This document shows positions 25,301 to 37,000 of a stretch of 64,000 bases of DNA, in pieces; positions within the stretch are counted from its first letter, which is position 1, and every line of letters starts with the position of its first letter. The stretch spans positions 10,287,586 to 10,351,585 of the forward strand of contig NC_134528.1 in NCBI RefSeq assembly GCF_027942865.1. Reading direction: 5' to 3'. A program made the position numbers and the translations under genes. This stretch comes from Odontesthes bonariensis (taxonomy: Eukaryota > Chordata > Actinopteri > Atheriniformes > Atherinopsidae). The notes below the pieces were generated by a model. The model made no database searches, was not told the origin of the DNA, and was given only the letters and a program-made list of their open reading frames with translations.

Positions 25301-28300
25301 GGCATCACTTTACGGCATGGTCAGTCCTAGCGCTGAGCTAGCAGAGAGGTGTTAGCTCAAATAATTATAGATTTCAGCTCAGCACTTTTACATACTCTCT
25401 GACTAGCCTCTGGTTTAGCTTTGGTTGTTGTTAGCAGCACCAGGTTAGCACTCTGGCACAGTGGACGAGTGCCGTAAAGCAGCCGGTCGTAATCTTCAGA
25501 TTCCATTAGCTAAATGCTAGCGGATACTGACTCGCAAATGCCAGACCTGTAAGAAAACAGAAAGATATAACTCCCATGTTATTTTACTTTCGATATAAAT
25601 CCACATCCCTCTGTCAGAAATCACAGTAATATTTTCAGGTTTCAGCCGCTAGCGGGGACATTTTTTGAGTTATTAGCGCCAGCCCTATGGAAAATGGTCA
25701 TTCTGCACTCGCTCGCCAGCGCCCCCAGAGAAAATCAACTGAACTGCAGCCAAATTTTTTATAATGGGGCGAATAGGAAGTGGAACGGCTGTCTGTAAAA
25801 GGGCTGTGGTGAGCGCACACAAGCTGGGGCAGACTCCCGCTCAGCAGCGTGTGCACAAGCTGTGATTGACAGGTAGGATTCCTCCTCCCTAACTTGATTG
25901 GTTAAAAACAGCCGGGAGCGCTCGGTTTTTGCAAGCATGATTACAGGCTTCAGAGGGAGCTACAGATTTCGTTATTTTTCCTAAACAGCCTATTTAATAT
26001 TCTACTTCCAGAATCCCATGACAGTTCAAGCTAATATGACTAAAAAAAAGTTGCCGACCGCAGCTTTAAGAAAGAGGAAAAAATCCAGCAAAGACCTGAC
26101 ACAGGAGCTGAGAGATGCATCTGGACCGTCAGCTGATCCATCTGCTGTTGGCCCAAGCCTCATCAGAAATGGGCTCCATGGAAGGGTGGCTGTCAGGAAG
26201 CCGTTCTTAAGGAAGGGAAACAGGGAGAAAAGGCTGAGCTGTGCCAAAGGACACAAGAACTGGGCTGAAAATCAGTGGCAGCAGGTCTGATGGAGGGATG
26301 AATCCTCCCCAGAGCCCGGAGCTCAACATTACTGAAGCAGTGTGGGATCATGTTGGCAGAGAACGGAACAAAAGGCAGCCGACATCCAAAGAAGAGCTTT
26401 GGGATGTCCTTCAAGAAGCCTGGAGAACTATTCCTGAAGACTCCTTAAAGAAAGGACAGAAAGCTCGTCTGAGAGGGTTCAGGCTGAGTTGGAGGAGAAA
26501 GAATAAAGCTCATTAAAAATGTACAAACTCTGTTTTTGCCTTCCATGCTGAGGGGTGAATCAAGACCTTTGCACTGAGCCATATATGAAAAGCACAACCG
26601 TTGAGCCCAATTTCTCTCCATAAATGAGTTCCGAACTACGGAGCGACTGAAATCTCCAAGTTTAAAAGTATGTGACTTGAATTGTGCAGCGATTTGTCTC
26701 CTTAGTTGTTCCTTGTTCCTGTATCCTGATGAACATCATATCCTGGTTTCATTCAGTTTTTTATTGAGCCGTGGAAAGGCTTTTCTGTGTTAGCTGGAGT
26801 ACCCTGAATGAACAACTTAATGAAACATGTGAAAAACTGTTAAAATCAGGCAGGTTTCTTTCACCGGGTTTGCAGCTCATGGCTGTGGCCAACAGAGTAA
26901 AAGGCCTATGGGTCAACAGCTGGGTTTCCATCCAGTTGCAAAGCAAATTGTGAAGCAAACTTTCAGATTAAAAGCATATCAGGCTGATTTCCTCTGCTTG
27001 GTTTGCAGTGTACAAACTGGGCTGCATGGTGTCAGGATGTGGGGTTTATTTATTGTTTTAGCAGGGAATGCTGCGACTGTTCCTCCATGTTTGTGCTCCA
27101 CTCTGACGTCTACAGACCTGTGCGGTGGTGGCCGGTGACGGGGATCAGAAAGCAGAAACACCCGACGGTTTCTGTGAGGAACGGCCTCAGGACGGAGGCA
27201 CGTCGGGGCCACTCGGAGGCATGACTGTCCAGAGCAGCTGCCGTCTGTTCTTTGCACTCGTCCTTCTTTGTTCATTGTTGTTTCGTTTTTGCATTTAAAG
27301 GACTCACTACTTTTATTTGTGTATTTTATTTGCATTTTACTGTCCCTGCTTTTGATCTTAATATTTGTCTTTCATCCCACTGGAGCACTTTGAGATTTTG
27401 TTGTAAATGTAAAGTGCGTTATAAATAAAATTTATTATTATTATTAATATTATTGTTGTTGTTGTTTTTCGGCGCATCGGCGTCCTCTTTGGGATGGAAT
27501 CGGTTTGCTGTTGCTGCTGCATGAGGCATCATCTCCGAGGACTACGGGTCGTTATGTTTCCGGACAGCTGCACACGAGTTGCACTTAAATACCCAGAATC
27601 CTTCCCTCTGCATGAGGAGCAGAAGGGGCCCGACATGGAGGTTTGTGTGCGTTACCTGCCGTAACGTGCATCAACGCCTCTTAGAAACAGGCAAAAGCTC
27701 CCTAAAGCGAGTAGATAAGCCTTTTTATTTGTGAACTTTGTGAAAAATGTTGATGGAAACTTGACCAAAGGAAGAGGAAATAAACAACCATTCACCTGTT
27801 GGTTTTTCGACACTTTAAAAGGCTCAAACAGTATGGAAGTTTTTCTGTGCCATCAGAGTTTGAATACGAATTTCTAATATTGATTTTTTTTACAGCATCA
27901 AAATCAGACTTTGAATTTGAAAAACAAACAAAAAAAAGCACAAAAAAAAAAATCAATTTCTAAATAAAAAAATTCAATGGAAGAACATTTGGATGGATGG
28001 ATGGATGTTTATTTTTAGAAATGTATTTTATTTTTTTTTTACACTGTTGGTTTTTCAAATTCAAAGTCTGATTTTAATGCTGAAAAAAAATTCAATATTA
28101 GAAATTTGTATTCAAACTCTGATGGCACAGAAAAACTTCCATAAAACCCAGACACCTAAATAATTTGTGAATTTGATGCCACAAAGTCGTGGCTGTTACT
28201 TACTACGACCTCCATTTCGACGGTGTCGGGGGCTAAGAAGACTGTGACTGACAGCACCGACACCGGTGTGATGGTGACGCTCCGTGGGAAAAAGAAAAAG

Positions 28301-29841
28301 AGGATCAGGCAGCAGACCAGGAGACACAACACCATGGAGATGCACACGTACATCTTCCTGAAACACAACGCACAGATGCAACAGAAATCCTACCATAAAC
28401 AGACATGTTTAAAGGGATAGTTCGCCTCTTTTTGACATGAAGCTGTATGACATCCCATATTAGCAACATCATTTATGAACATTCTCTTACCCCCTGCTGT
28501 GTCCTGTGAGCCGAGTTCCAGCCTCGTTTTGGTGTTGATGAAGGTAGTCCGGCTAGTTGGCTGGGGTTTAAAAAATAAAGCGTTTTGCTTCTCAAAACTA
28601 TATGCGTTCAAAAGAGTAATACATTTGCATCACAAAATCGTTCTCCAGGAAAAAGTCAGACCTCACAATCGCTTGGCGCTATTTTCTCTCCCTTCATATC
28701 ACTGATAAATTAATAATAATTGATATTGATAAATTAGTTCATAAAGATGTTGTATAAAGTGCACAGCTCTCACGTTTGTGACATGTTCGTTTGTTTCTGT
28801 TTGTCTGGCGGTGTTTTCCTTTGCCTTCCGGGTTCAAAGGTTGGACCAACAGTCCAATCAGCGACGATTCATGTCAAATCACACTGTCCCTTTTTTCCTC
28901 AGAAAATGATGTAAGTGTATCGAATCATATGGTATCGTATCGAATCGTATCGTATCGTTGGCTGAATATCGTGTATCGTATCGTATCGTGAGATTAGTGT
29001 ATCGCTACAGTCCTAATCCCGGCAGCTGCGACTGTTACGGTGTTTGTTGCTCGGTCTGCACTTCGGTCTGCACAGCAGGCAGTGATACGAAGGGAGAGAA
29101 AATGGCGCCAAGCGATTGTGAGGTCTGACTTTTTCCTGGAGAACGATTTTGTGATGCAAATGTATTACTCTGTTGAACGCATATTGTTTTGAGAAGCAAA
29201 ACGCTTTATTTTTTAAACCCCAGCCAACTAGCCGGGCTACCTTCATCAACACCAAAACGAGGCTGGAACTCTGCTCACAGGACGCAGCAGGGGGTAAGAG
29301 AATGTTCATAAATGATGTTGCTAAAATGGGATGTCATACAGCTTCATGTCAAAAGAGGCGAACTGTCCCTTTAAGACTACAATAATCACACATCGTGTAC
29401 TCCTTACGTGCGTCTGGGCTTCAGCCTGACATCGTTACACGGTATCACAGCAACGAGCTGGTCCTGCTGACCTGCCGACGGTGAAAGAGCAGAAGGAAAA
29501 GTTTCATTTTCGCCACAAAAGTGATGTGAAAGTGTCTTAATAATGAGCTCAGACATTCGTGTGTTTCAGTTTGACTCGTGTCGCTGCTGCTGAATGAAAT
29601 AATAAAAAACAACGAGTAACGTAGCTTAAAGAGCTGCGGTCAAAAAGCTTGAATAAGAGAATGACCCAAACTGACCTCTGGGAATCCGTCCGGTGCCCCG
29701 ACATGTTGGGCAGGTGTCACTGGAGGAGCCACCGTTGATGCTCCCGTAAGGAGGAAACTGCTTGAGCGTTTTCACCTTCTCCATCCCATTCGTGAGCTCA
29801 GGATCTACCCTGGTAATGCCGTTTTTGCTCGGTGGAACCAT
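22358..29841 (-). CDS. tmem106a: Transmembrane protein 106A
   Basis: Seven coding exons on the minus strand: 29676-29841, 29408-29471, 28204-28357, 23653-23793, 23522-23565, 23358-23411, 22358-22466. All junctions are GT-AG and phases agree, giving 243 aa against about 260-275 for TMEM106 proteins. The N-terminal cytosolic part has the family's CPTC (residues 44-47) and GTGRIPRG. LVAVIP then precedes RLKPRRTK and one membrane segment (about residues 79-98, ending FFFFPRSV). The luminal part has several N-glycosylation sequons (NVT, NMT, NIS, NST) and ends with an EQLSLDTFEYIDCG motif. TMEM106 proteins are type II membrane proteins of the endolysosome/plasma membrane; TMEM106A is tied to macrophage activation. 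Synteny with nbr1 and arl4d separates it from TMEM106B/C. Exon 1 begins at an acceptor at 29860 or 29850, so an upstream noncoding exon is expected. Confidence 0.93.
22485..22860. repeat. Three tandem units of about 125 bp
   Basis: CACATTTTT...GTTATTTAGC...AACACTTTCATA...GTTACTTTTAGC...TTTTAGCGTCCAACTC recurs with starts near 22485, 22609 and 22734. The array lies in the last tmem106a intron and begins about 20 bp from the last exon's acceptor. Confidence 0.8.
24238..26576 (+). mobile_element. Tc1-like non-autonomous element, copy B (split by an insertion)
   Basis: Same family as copy A. The left end is CAGTCCTGATCCAGCCCTCA; the right end is GGGGTGAATCAAGACC...GCACTG. The element is interrupted at 24831-26069 by a TTAA-flanked insertion. 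Around the break, the transposase-like frame reads MSLRKRKKSSKDLTQEL once the insert is ignored, so this copy preserves sequence that copy A has lost by a short deletion. About 170 bp of left flank (24069-24237) is also shared with copy A. It lies in the 4.4-kb third intron of tmem106a. Confidence 0.8.
24831..26069. mobile_element. TTAA-targeting element nested in Tc1-like copy B
   Basis: It is bounded by TTAA on both sides. The inner ends AGCTGCAGTCGGCA and TGCCGACCGCAGCT are inverted repeats. Interior is 1231 bp with no long ORF. TTAA target duplication is typical of piggyBac and Kolobok-type elements. The ends do not begin with the CCY usual for piggyBac, so the superfamily is left open. 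Confidence 0.75.
27340..27450 (+). mobile_element. LINE 3' tail
   Basis: GGAGCACTTTGAGATTTTG, AAGTGCGTTATAAATAAAAT and an ATT/GTT microsatellite form a retrotransposon 3' tail within the third tmem106a intron. Confidence 0.6.
27832..28143. repeat. Foldback element, copy 1
   Basis: TATGGAAGTTTTTCTGTGCC at the left is inverted at the right. The arms are about 95 bp each with a poly(A/T)-rich loop. A second copy is at 34395-34698 in the last nbr1 intron. In RNA it would form a long hairpin. Its right edge is 60 bp from a tmem106a exon. Confidence 0.85.
28409..29374. mobile_element. Large palindromic TTAA-flanked element
   Basis: Arms of about 290 bp (roughly 28409-28705 and 29080-29374) are near-perfect inverted copies beginning TTAAAGGGATAGTTCGCCTC. 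TTAA lies at both outer edges. The spacer holds an ATCGT satellite. The element fills most of the 1050-nt tmem106a intron 28358-29407, leaving about 51 and 33 nt of intron beside the exons. Confidence 0.85.
28915..29005. repeat. ATCGT pentanucleotide satellite
   Basis: Imperfect GTATC/ATCGT repeats ending in GTGTATCGCTACAGTCCTA, which resembles the end of a separate hAT-like element nested in the palindrome's spacer. Confidence 0.6.
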
Positions 29842-29860
29842 TACACTTGCCTGAATATGC

Positions 29861-32750
29861 CTGAAAGACAAAGTCCAGCTCAAAGAAAGGTTTCCTCACA
29901 AGCACTTTTAAAGACCAATAAAAAGCTCTCTCGCACCACATGACAGGATGTGGACATCATGATGATGTGGGAGCAACATACCCAAAAGATAAGACGATTT
30001 AGGAATTTAGAGCAACTTATGACTAAAGACAATGTCTATGTCTCATCCACTGCCAGGAATCACAAACACATAGGCTACAATCTTGCACTGATAAAAAAAA
30101 AACAAAAAAACACTGACTCATGTTCAGTGAGGCACTGAACAGCTTTCACAATGATTTCCACAGAAAAAGTGAGCCAAAGCTGATAAGAAATCTAAAAACC
30201 TTTACAGTAACTGAGCAATTTGTATCAAGAAGAGTAGAAAAACAAAGACACACATGCTTTCATATCTCACTTTTAACTCCTCTTACAGGTCATTCCTGCT
30301 CCGTGACTTTGAAATCTGAACTTAAATGGATTTGGACGCCTTCCACGAGCGTTACAAGGGAAGCTACAGTATGTGGTTCAGTCTGTTTGGTTGTGCTTCA
30401 ATGCACCTCCACGGTATGCTGACTTTTCTTTTATAAAAGAAAAGTGTTGGAAACACAGTGAATTTCACTTCACAATTAGGTTTTTATCTGAAAAGTAGCA
30501 CAATTTATCTCTTTCCTACGTGAATTGATAAGTAGTTTGGAGCAAATGTGTGCCAAATAAACTGCCACTGTTATTAATTCGCCAACAAAACCGAAGAAAA
30601 TGAATTAAAATAACACTGATTTGTTCAGCTTTTTTTGTTACAAACCTTGCAGAGGTAAAGTTTTCGATTATGACAATGTTGGATTGCAACTAAGCACATG
30701 ACGCAGCACAGTTTTAAGGCAACAGGTTAAATTATTACATTCAAAACACAAGACAGCAACTTGAGTAATGCTACTTGAAATTAATAGTACTATTCATTTT
30801 CTGCATTGTGAGTTTCGATATGTTTTTTATACCTATTAAAGTGCTTTTTTCGATCTGAAACTTTCCCTTTCAAAAGAGACTATAATCGAGTTTCTATATT
30901 TACACATTCTGGGGCTTAGAAAATAATGATAAAAAAACAAAAAAATGTTAATTCTAAGCCTTTGTTTATGTCTAAAACGGTAAAAATGTCCTATCAGTAT
31001 TTAGCATCAGACACATGTGGGTTAGAAATGATCTCGCTTTGGTGCGCAGCACGCCTCCTCTCCTGCGCACTTACCTTCACAAATCGACCTCAGATTTAAC
31101 TCCAAACGATAATATCCACAGTGCAGGAATAAAATTACACGCTTTTAAGTTTATTTTCAAAAAGCCAAGCTTGAGCAGACTGTCTGCTGTGTCATAACGC
31201 CAGTAATGTGGGAGGAGAAAACACTTCCTTCTCCTTTTAGATGACGAGTCTATTCAACAACAGCTGATCACATGCGCTCATATCACACAACTTTCCTTAC
31301 TCGTGGCGTATGACGGCGTTCATTTAAATCCAGCAGGTCTAAAATGAATTGTGCAGCAACATGACAACTGAACTGGGGCAATTTTTTGTTTATCATGCCA
31401 CTTTAATGTCGGTCAGATTAAACTGATGTATTTTGGTCTCAAGAAGACCCCCTTCAGCCTCAACTCTCTACCGCCTCCTAGAGGTTAGACGCGGCATTCA
31501 TATTTCCACCTAAAAGGTGAAAATTTGATAATGGCGGGTTTTTATTCGGAGTTTTCTAAAACTAACATAGAATGGTGTTATAACCAAGACAGTCAAGCAA
31601 AAGCCCGACAGAAGCACTTACAAAACTTGAATTTCCACTGGTGAAGGAATTAACTGCTTTACACCATTTTCATATTTGGTCAGCTAACTAGCTTAGCATC
31701 AAGACTTAAAATAGGTGGAAACGATGCCTAAAATTCACACACAAGCACCCAGAAAGGGCAGATGATAACTTATGATTAACATAGTAGTTTTAACTTGTTT
31801 AATATGTTTGAAAATGGAGTAAAAACAATTGATCAAAATTTATTTTTTTAAAATGTTACTGATAACTAGGTTGATCTGGTTAGCCGTAGGCCCATAAGTG
31901 CTTAGCTAGGTGTCAGATATGTAATTAACCAGTTCCAAATTCTGATCTTTGATTTTGTCTTTAGTTTTGTTTTTGCAATATTAAGTTACACAAATACCAA
32001 GATTTAAGGTGTTACAGATGCTATTATGTACATTTAGTTAACTTCGGTCAGATTTGGATAGTTGTTTCCCCCCCTGCTAACAATATTTGTGCTAAGCTAA
32101 GCTAACAGGCCACACTTGTAAGCCCAATTTAACTGAGAAACATTAAAAATTATTTATAATTTTAACAACAAACCAATTTGTTTTTGTGCTTGAATCATAA
32201 CACCAGTTTAAAAGATAAGATATAAAATGTGAGCCTTAAGTGGTGCTTTCGGGTAGATTTCATCATTGATATTTCATTATTTGAGCTAAGCTAAGGTGTT
32301 GCTGTGTAGCTTCAGATTTGACTTAAAACACAAAGGTAGTATCTGTTCTTACTTAACTTTTTCTATACAAACTTTTTATACTTTGCACCAGAGAGAAAGA
32401 GAAACATCAAATGTTTCATCGTAGATTTGAACACTTGACCATATGGCAGAACCTGTTACTCCAAAATAAACTATAAAATGACCAACAAAATACAAACAGA
32501 AATTAATCTTCTGGTGTTTGGAGGGTTAAAGGATGCCCAGGGCTTCTGCCCACTCAGAAATCCAGCCATAAAACAACTTGTTTAGACCAAAAAGTGGTCT
32601 AATCAGTACATGGACCTTAGTCATTTGGGCATCACATAGTTAACCTTGTACAGAATGTATAAGCAACATCATGTGCAGTGTGACTGACCTACATTTAGAG
32701 ATTTCTCATTAACAGAAGGGTGGAGACACAAAAGGGAGATGTGCAAATAG
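29861..32750. other. Between tmem106a and nbr1; tmem106a 5' region
   Basis: A noncoding first exon and promoter of tmem106a should lie here, but I cannot place them. No other gene is recognised. Confidence 0.35.
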
Positions 32751-32756
32751 TTTATT
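32751..32756 (-). terminator. Candidate distal poly(A) signal of nbr1
   Basis: AATAAA on the minus strand about 1.3 kb past the nbr1 stop. A nearer ATTAAA is at 33875-33880. Which is used cannot be told from sequence. Confidence 0.35.
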
Positions 32757-32907
32757 GGCGGGTTGACAGAAGGGTAAAGTATACACTCCATGGCAGAAGA
32801 ATAAGTTGACAAGCAATGTAGATATATTCAGAATTACCCACGAGAGTGTGTTTCTTTAAAACATCAGCAATCATAAATGTAAGAAAACAATGGTTCCAAA
32901 CCTCAAC

Positions 32908-32925
32908 CACACACACACACACACA
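32908..32925. repeat. CA dinucleotide microsatellite
   Basis: Nine CA units, probably within the long nbr1 3' UTR. Confidence 0.8.
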
Positions 32926-34068
32926 AAGGTGCACATTAACCTAAATCCAAACACAACACAATGTCAATTAATAGGACATGTATGTTTCAGTAAACCGATT
33001 ATCATCTCTTGTAAAAGCAATGCAATCAAATAAAATATACTTGGTTCCAGGATGAGTTTGGGGAATGTTTTAGAGACATCTCAGCTTTAAATTGGTGCTA
33101 AATGACAGTTGCTGGGTTAACGTGGTGGTTTGATGAGGACATGTTAAAATGCAGGCAAGCGGGGGTGATAAAAGATGACGCAAAGGGGACATTTTTCACT
33201 GGGACTGTGCTAAGATCACAACACGACTCATCTCTAAAGCCTCTACCCGTCATGCAGGTGTCTCCTAAAAAGCTGTAGAAAACGTCCGAGTCTGAACAGT
33301 GATCCGTTCCGACAGTTTGGTATACATTCCACATGTCAACGTCTAAAATAACAGTACTCTGATACAGAAATAGATTGCATTGTTAGGCAGATTTCACTAC
33401 AATAATCAAGAAAACTCTTAAATATCTTATTACTGCACTCTCGCCCTTAAAACCCAGAACATCCAAGTAGATTGAACTGCATCACTGTACATGAGAGCTG
33501 GCTTTTCTTTCTTTTTAAGACATTCAAGCTGCTCTAGAATCTAGCAAAGAGACCTGTCAAGAACACAATTATTTTGCAGCACTGAGGAAGCAGCTACGAC
33601 AGCCATACGAACACAGAGATGAAGAGCTGAAATACACTTTTGTCCTGTCAATACTACAGCTCCCGCTCCTTTTGACCGACACATAAAGCTCTATGGCCGA
33701 AGTAAACAAGGCAAGGTAGAGGTTAACCACCATCCAGTATAATTTACAAGTATGTGTATATAGTTTATGGTTAATCCCAACAGAATAATGATGCTAAACT
33801 AAAGGCAAAGGCAAGAGACAGCTTTCATTAATGGTCATTTATCTGTACTTATTTTTAAAAAATTAACGCTACTATTTAATTCTTGTTCAACCTTTTTGTA
33901 AGAGTTGTAGTGTTGATTCCAATTAGCCATCCACGCTTTGAAAAATCCGTCTCAAATACTCTTATTATTCTCTTGACATTAAGTTTAAAAGCTGAATCAA
34001 TTTCTTCTTATTCTTCTTCTTCTGACAATTGACGGCTTTTACAGTCGCCCCCCCCCAGCTTCCCCTCC

Positions 34069-37000
34069 TCAGTGCAGCGCATCGACGGCTTCACCCTGGC
34101 TGTCCTCGGCCATCTGCACCAGCTCGTTGACGGTGTGCAGCAGACTGTAGCCGTGCTTCCTCAGCAGCTGCTGGTTGAGCCGTTGGTCTTTGAAGCCCAT
34201 CTCCAGCAGCATGGCCATCATGGAAGGGTCGTGCCTGGTGGCTGGGTCGATGCCTCGCTGGAAGAGCGGGTCACAACAGGGACGACAGTTAGAGGAAGGA
34301 AGTGGGAACGGGGAGAATTTTCTCACATTTAGGTGAGCTGAAGGTATCAAAGAAAGAGTGCACACTGTTCTGTTGGGTGTATAAACTTGTTACTTATGGA
34401 AGTTTTTCTGTGCCATCAGTTTGAATACGAATTTCTAATATTGAATTTTTACAGCATCAAAATCAGACTTTGAATTTGAAAAACCAAGAGTGTTAAAAAA
34501 ATTAAACTTCAAAAAAGTTGAATTTTTTTCCACTGCATTTTTTTAGATGTAGAATTTTTTACACTGATTTTTGTTTTTAGAAATTGATTTTTTTTTTTTT
34601 TACACTTGGTTTTTCAAATTCAAAGTCTGATTTTGATGCTGTAAAAATTCAATATTAGAAATTCGTATTCAAACTGATGGCACAGAAAAACTTCCATAGT
34701 TACTGTTACTACAGTGAAGTTCCCCAATTTCTGCAACCTGCTGTTTTCAATTCTTTATAAAGGAAAAAGTAGAAGCTGAACCGAAACAAAACTATTTTTA
34801 CAAATTGTGCACACTTCCATGGAGACTCTGGAGCAGCCTGTTCACCTGGCTGTACTGTAAGATGAAGCAAGTTAGAAAGCATTTAGGGCTGTCGTAATCA
34901 TGACATTTTCGGTGGCAATTCATAGACATAAGTGCCATTTTCATGCACAATTTTATTATCTTTCTCTGCCACTTTATGCCACCATTAGTTTTAGATTAGT
35001 GGCTGTGCTTTCTTTGACTTCAAACTAAAATGTGGGGATGTGTGTGGTACTCAGGAGTAGCCAATCAGCACGTTTACATGCAGAGATAAATCGAGCTGCA
35101 GATACAGTTCAACTGTGCTACTTAACTCGGCCACTGTTCCATGACCCAATATATAAGTTACTGACCGAGGTATAACGTCACAACCCTTTGGACTGTGTGA
35201 AAAAACATTCTAATGCTTCCAACTTTCTCTGCGGGATATCACCATCCATCTAAGTGTAGCTGAATTTACAGCAGATTTTATTAGAGCAGAGCGACCGTAA
35301 ACTCCTACACACTGAGAACAGAGTTTTTAAACAATCTCCATTTACTGACAACAAACACCGAAGAAAAAGTTTGTTTGGTAGTGTTTACAGGGCCTCAGTG
35401 GGCTCATTTTCGATCAATATGTCTGAGTCTGACATGTTTAGCTGTCTGGCAATGGAAACAGAAAAATGTGTGAAAGAGAGCAGCTTCTACTACAAAAAGA
35501 TGCAAAAAAACCCAAAAAACAACAGCATACACAGAGCACCTAAGCCCATTTGAGTCGAGCTGAGCGTTGACATGCAGAAGTGATTTGACCCCCAACCACA
35601 TGGTCCTCCGCGTGTGTGGGGGTGCTTATTTATGATATATATATATAGGTGTGTTGTGTAAAGGTCCTTAGTGTTTTACAGTAGACAGTATGGAGAATCA
35701 GAAGCTAAAGCTAAAAGCTACTCAGAACAAAACACTACAAAATCTCATTTCTAATGATATCAAACAACTCAAAGTTGTTCATGCATACGCTTCCCTGTGG
35801 ATATTTACACTGCATCACATTGGGTGAGTTCATGTTGCACGGTCCATACTGCTACGCTATTGCTATGCCATTGCAACCCGGACTGTTCTTGAACACACCA
35901 TGGAAGAAGTATAAACGGATGTTTGATAAGGTTTAAGTGCCTAGAAATAAACAATCGGTGTCCTCAGACAATACCACAAGTAGGGGCTCAAATACTGGAA
36001 AACAGTGAAAATAGCTGTGAAAACCTTTTGTCCAGCTGTTTTTAATCCAGATGGATTGAAATAATTCTTATGATAATGCAAAAAGTATCACTATTAGCAC
36101 GAATACCAACAGCCAGATGATGCACGTAATAGTTCTGAAAGGATCCTGAACGATCATGTTTTATTTTTCCAGCTGAGGGCCAATTGTTTATCTCGCAATA
36201 ATGGATTTTGTGCATGACTTGCACAAGTTAAATCTGAAGACACAATGCAGCGTTAGCCTCATCTGAAGCTTGCATGTGGCCACCTCTGACCCCTTTTAGC
36301 TGCTTCACTACATCGGGTGAAGGTTGCACGCAGTGGATTTTACATAAAAACAAACGACTGCTGTGTGGAAATGGCCGATGTGAGAAGTGAAAGTAAGTCA
36401 ATGACCTGAGAAGTACAAAATTCTGGGGAACCAGATCCCCATTTGAGATGTAATGATCCATAACATTAGTGACTCTAGGCACTTTAACCATTCATTTATT
36501 GCCAAATGACACAAACTTGCAGAAAATTTGGAGCAATTTTTTGGGGACATGTTTGTGTAAAATACAAGCCAAAAATGGTGATATTTGGCTGCACTTCTTA
36601 CTCTGTACGTGAACCTTTGCTTATCTCTGAGAAGTGCCTCCATTTAGTATCAGCATCAATAAAGTTGCCTTAATGTTGTGACTTTAACGTATTCAAACGA
36701 TGTGGGCAGACTTCATCTCAAAAGGCTGCGTCATGTACCTGTATGGAACAGTTTGGTCCAGTGAAGAGAGCCTTATAAGCAGATGCGGCCACAGAGAGGG
36801 CCCCCTTGACAAGTCCCTCTGTGATGCCTCCTTGTCCCCTGGAAAAGAAACAAAAAAACTCACGGATTAGAGCAACGAAATCTTCAAGCAACCTTAAACC
36901 TGCGTGCTTCGCTTGAGTGAGACAGATCTGCCGTGTTGCACCTCGGCTGCAGCGCGTTGCTCGGTCTGGGAGTGTACGTCTCGAAGGCACTGGATGCTGA

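Larger units (their letters stand above)
34069..36838 (-). other. nbr1: nbr1 amphipathic J helix and UBA exons (21 and 22)
   Basis: GLVKGALSVAASAYKALFTG (about residues 986-1005) is the membrane-binding amphipathic helix. The last exon encodes a UBA with MLLEMGFKD and LLRKHGY, which binds ubiquitin in the family. The 2.5-kb intron between them carries a foldback element. Confidence 0.9.

Noticed and set aside
28915-29005. ATCGT repeat as a functional satellite or origin
   Set aside because: It is a short pentamer run typical of hAT element ends, nested in a palindromic transposon.
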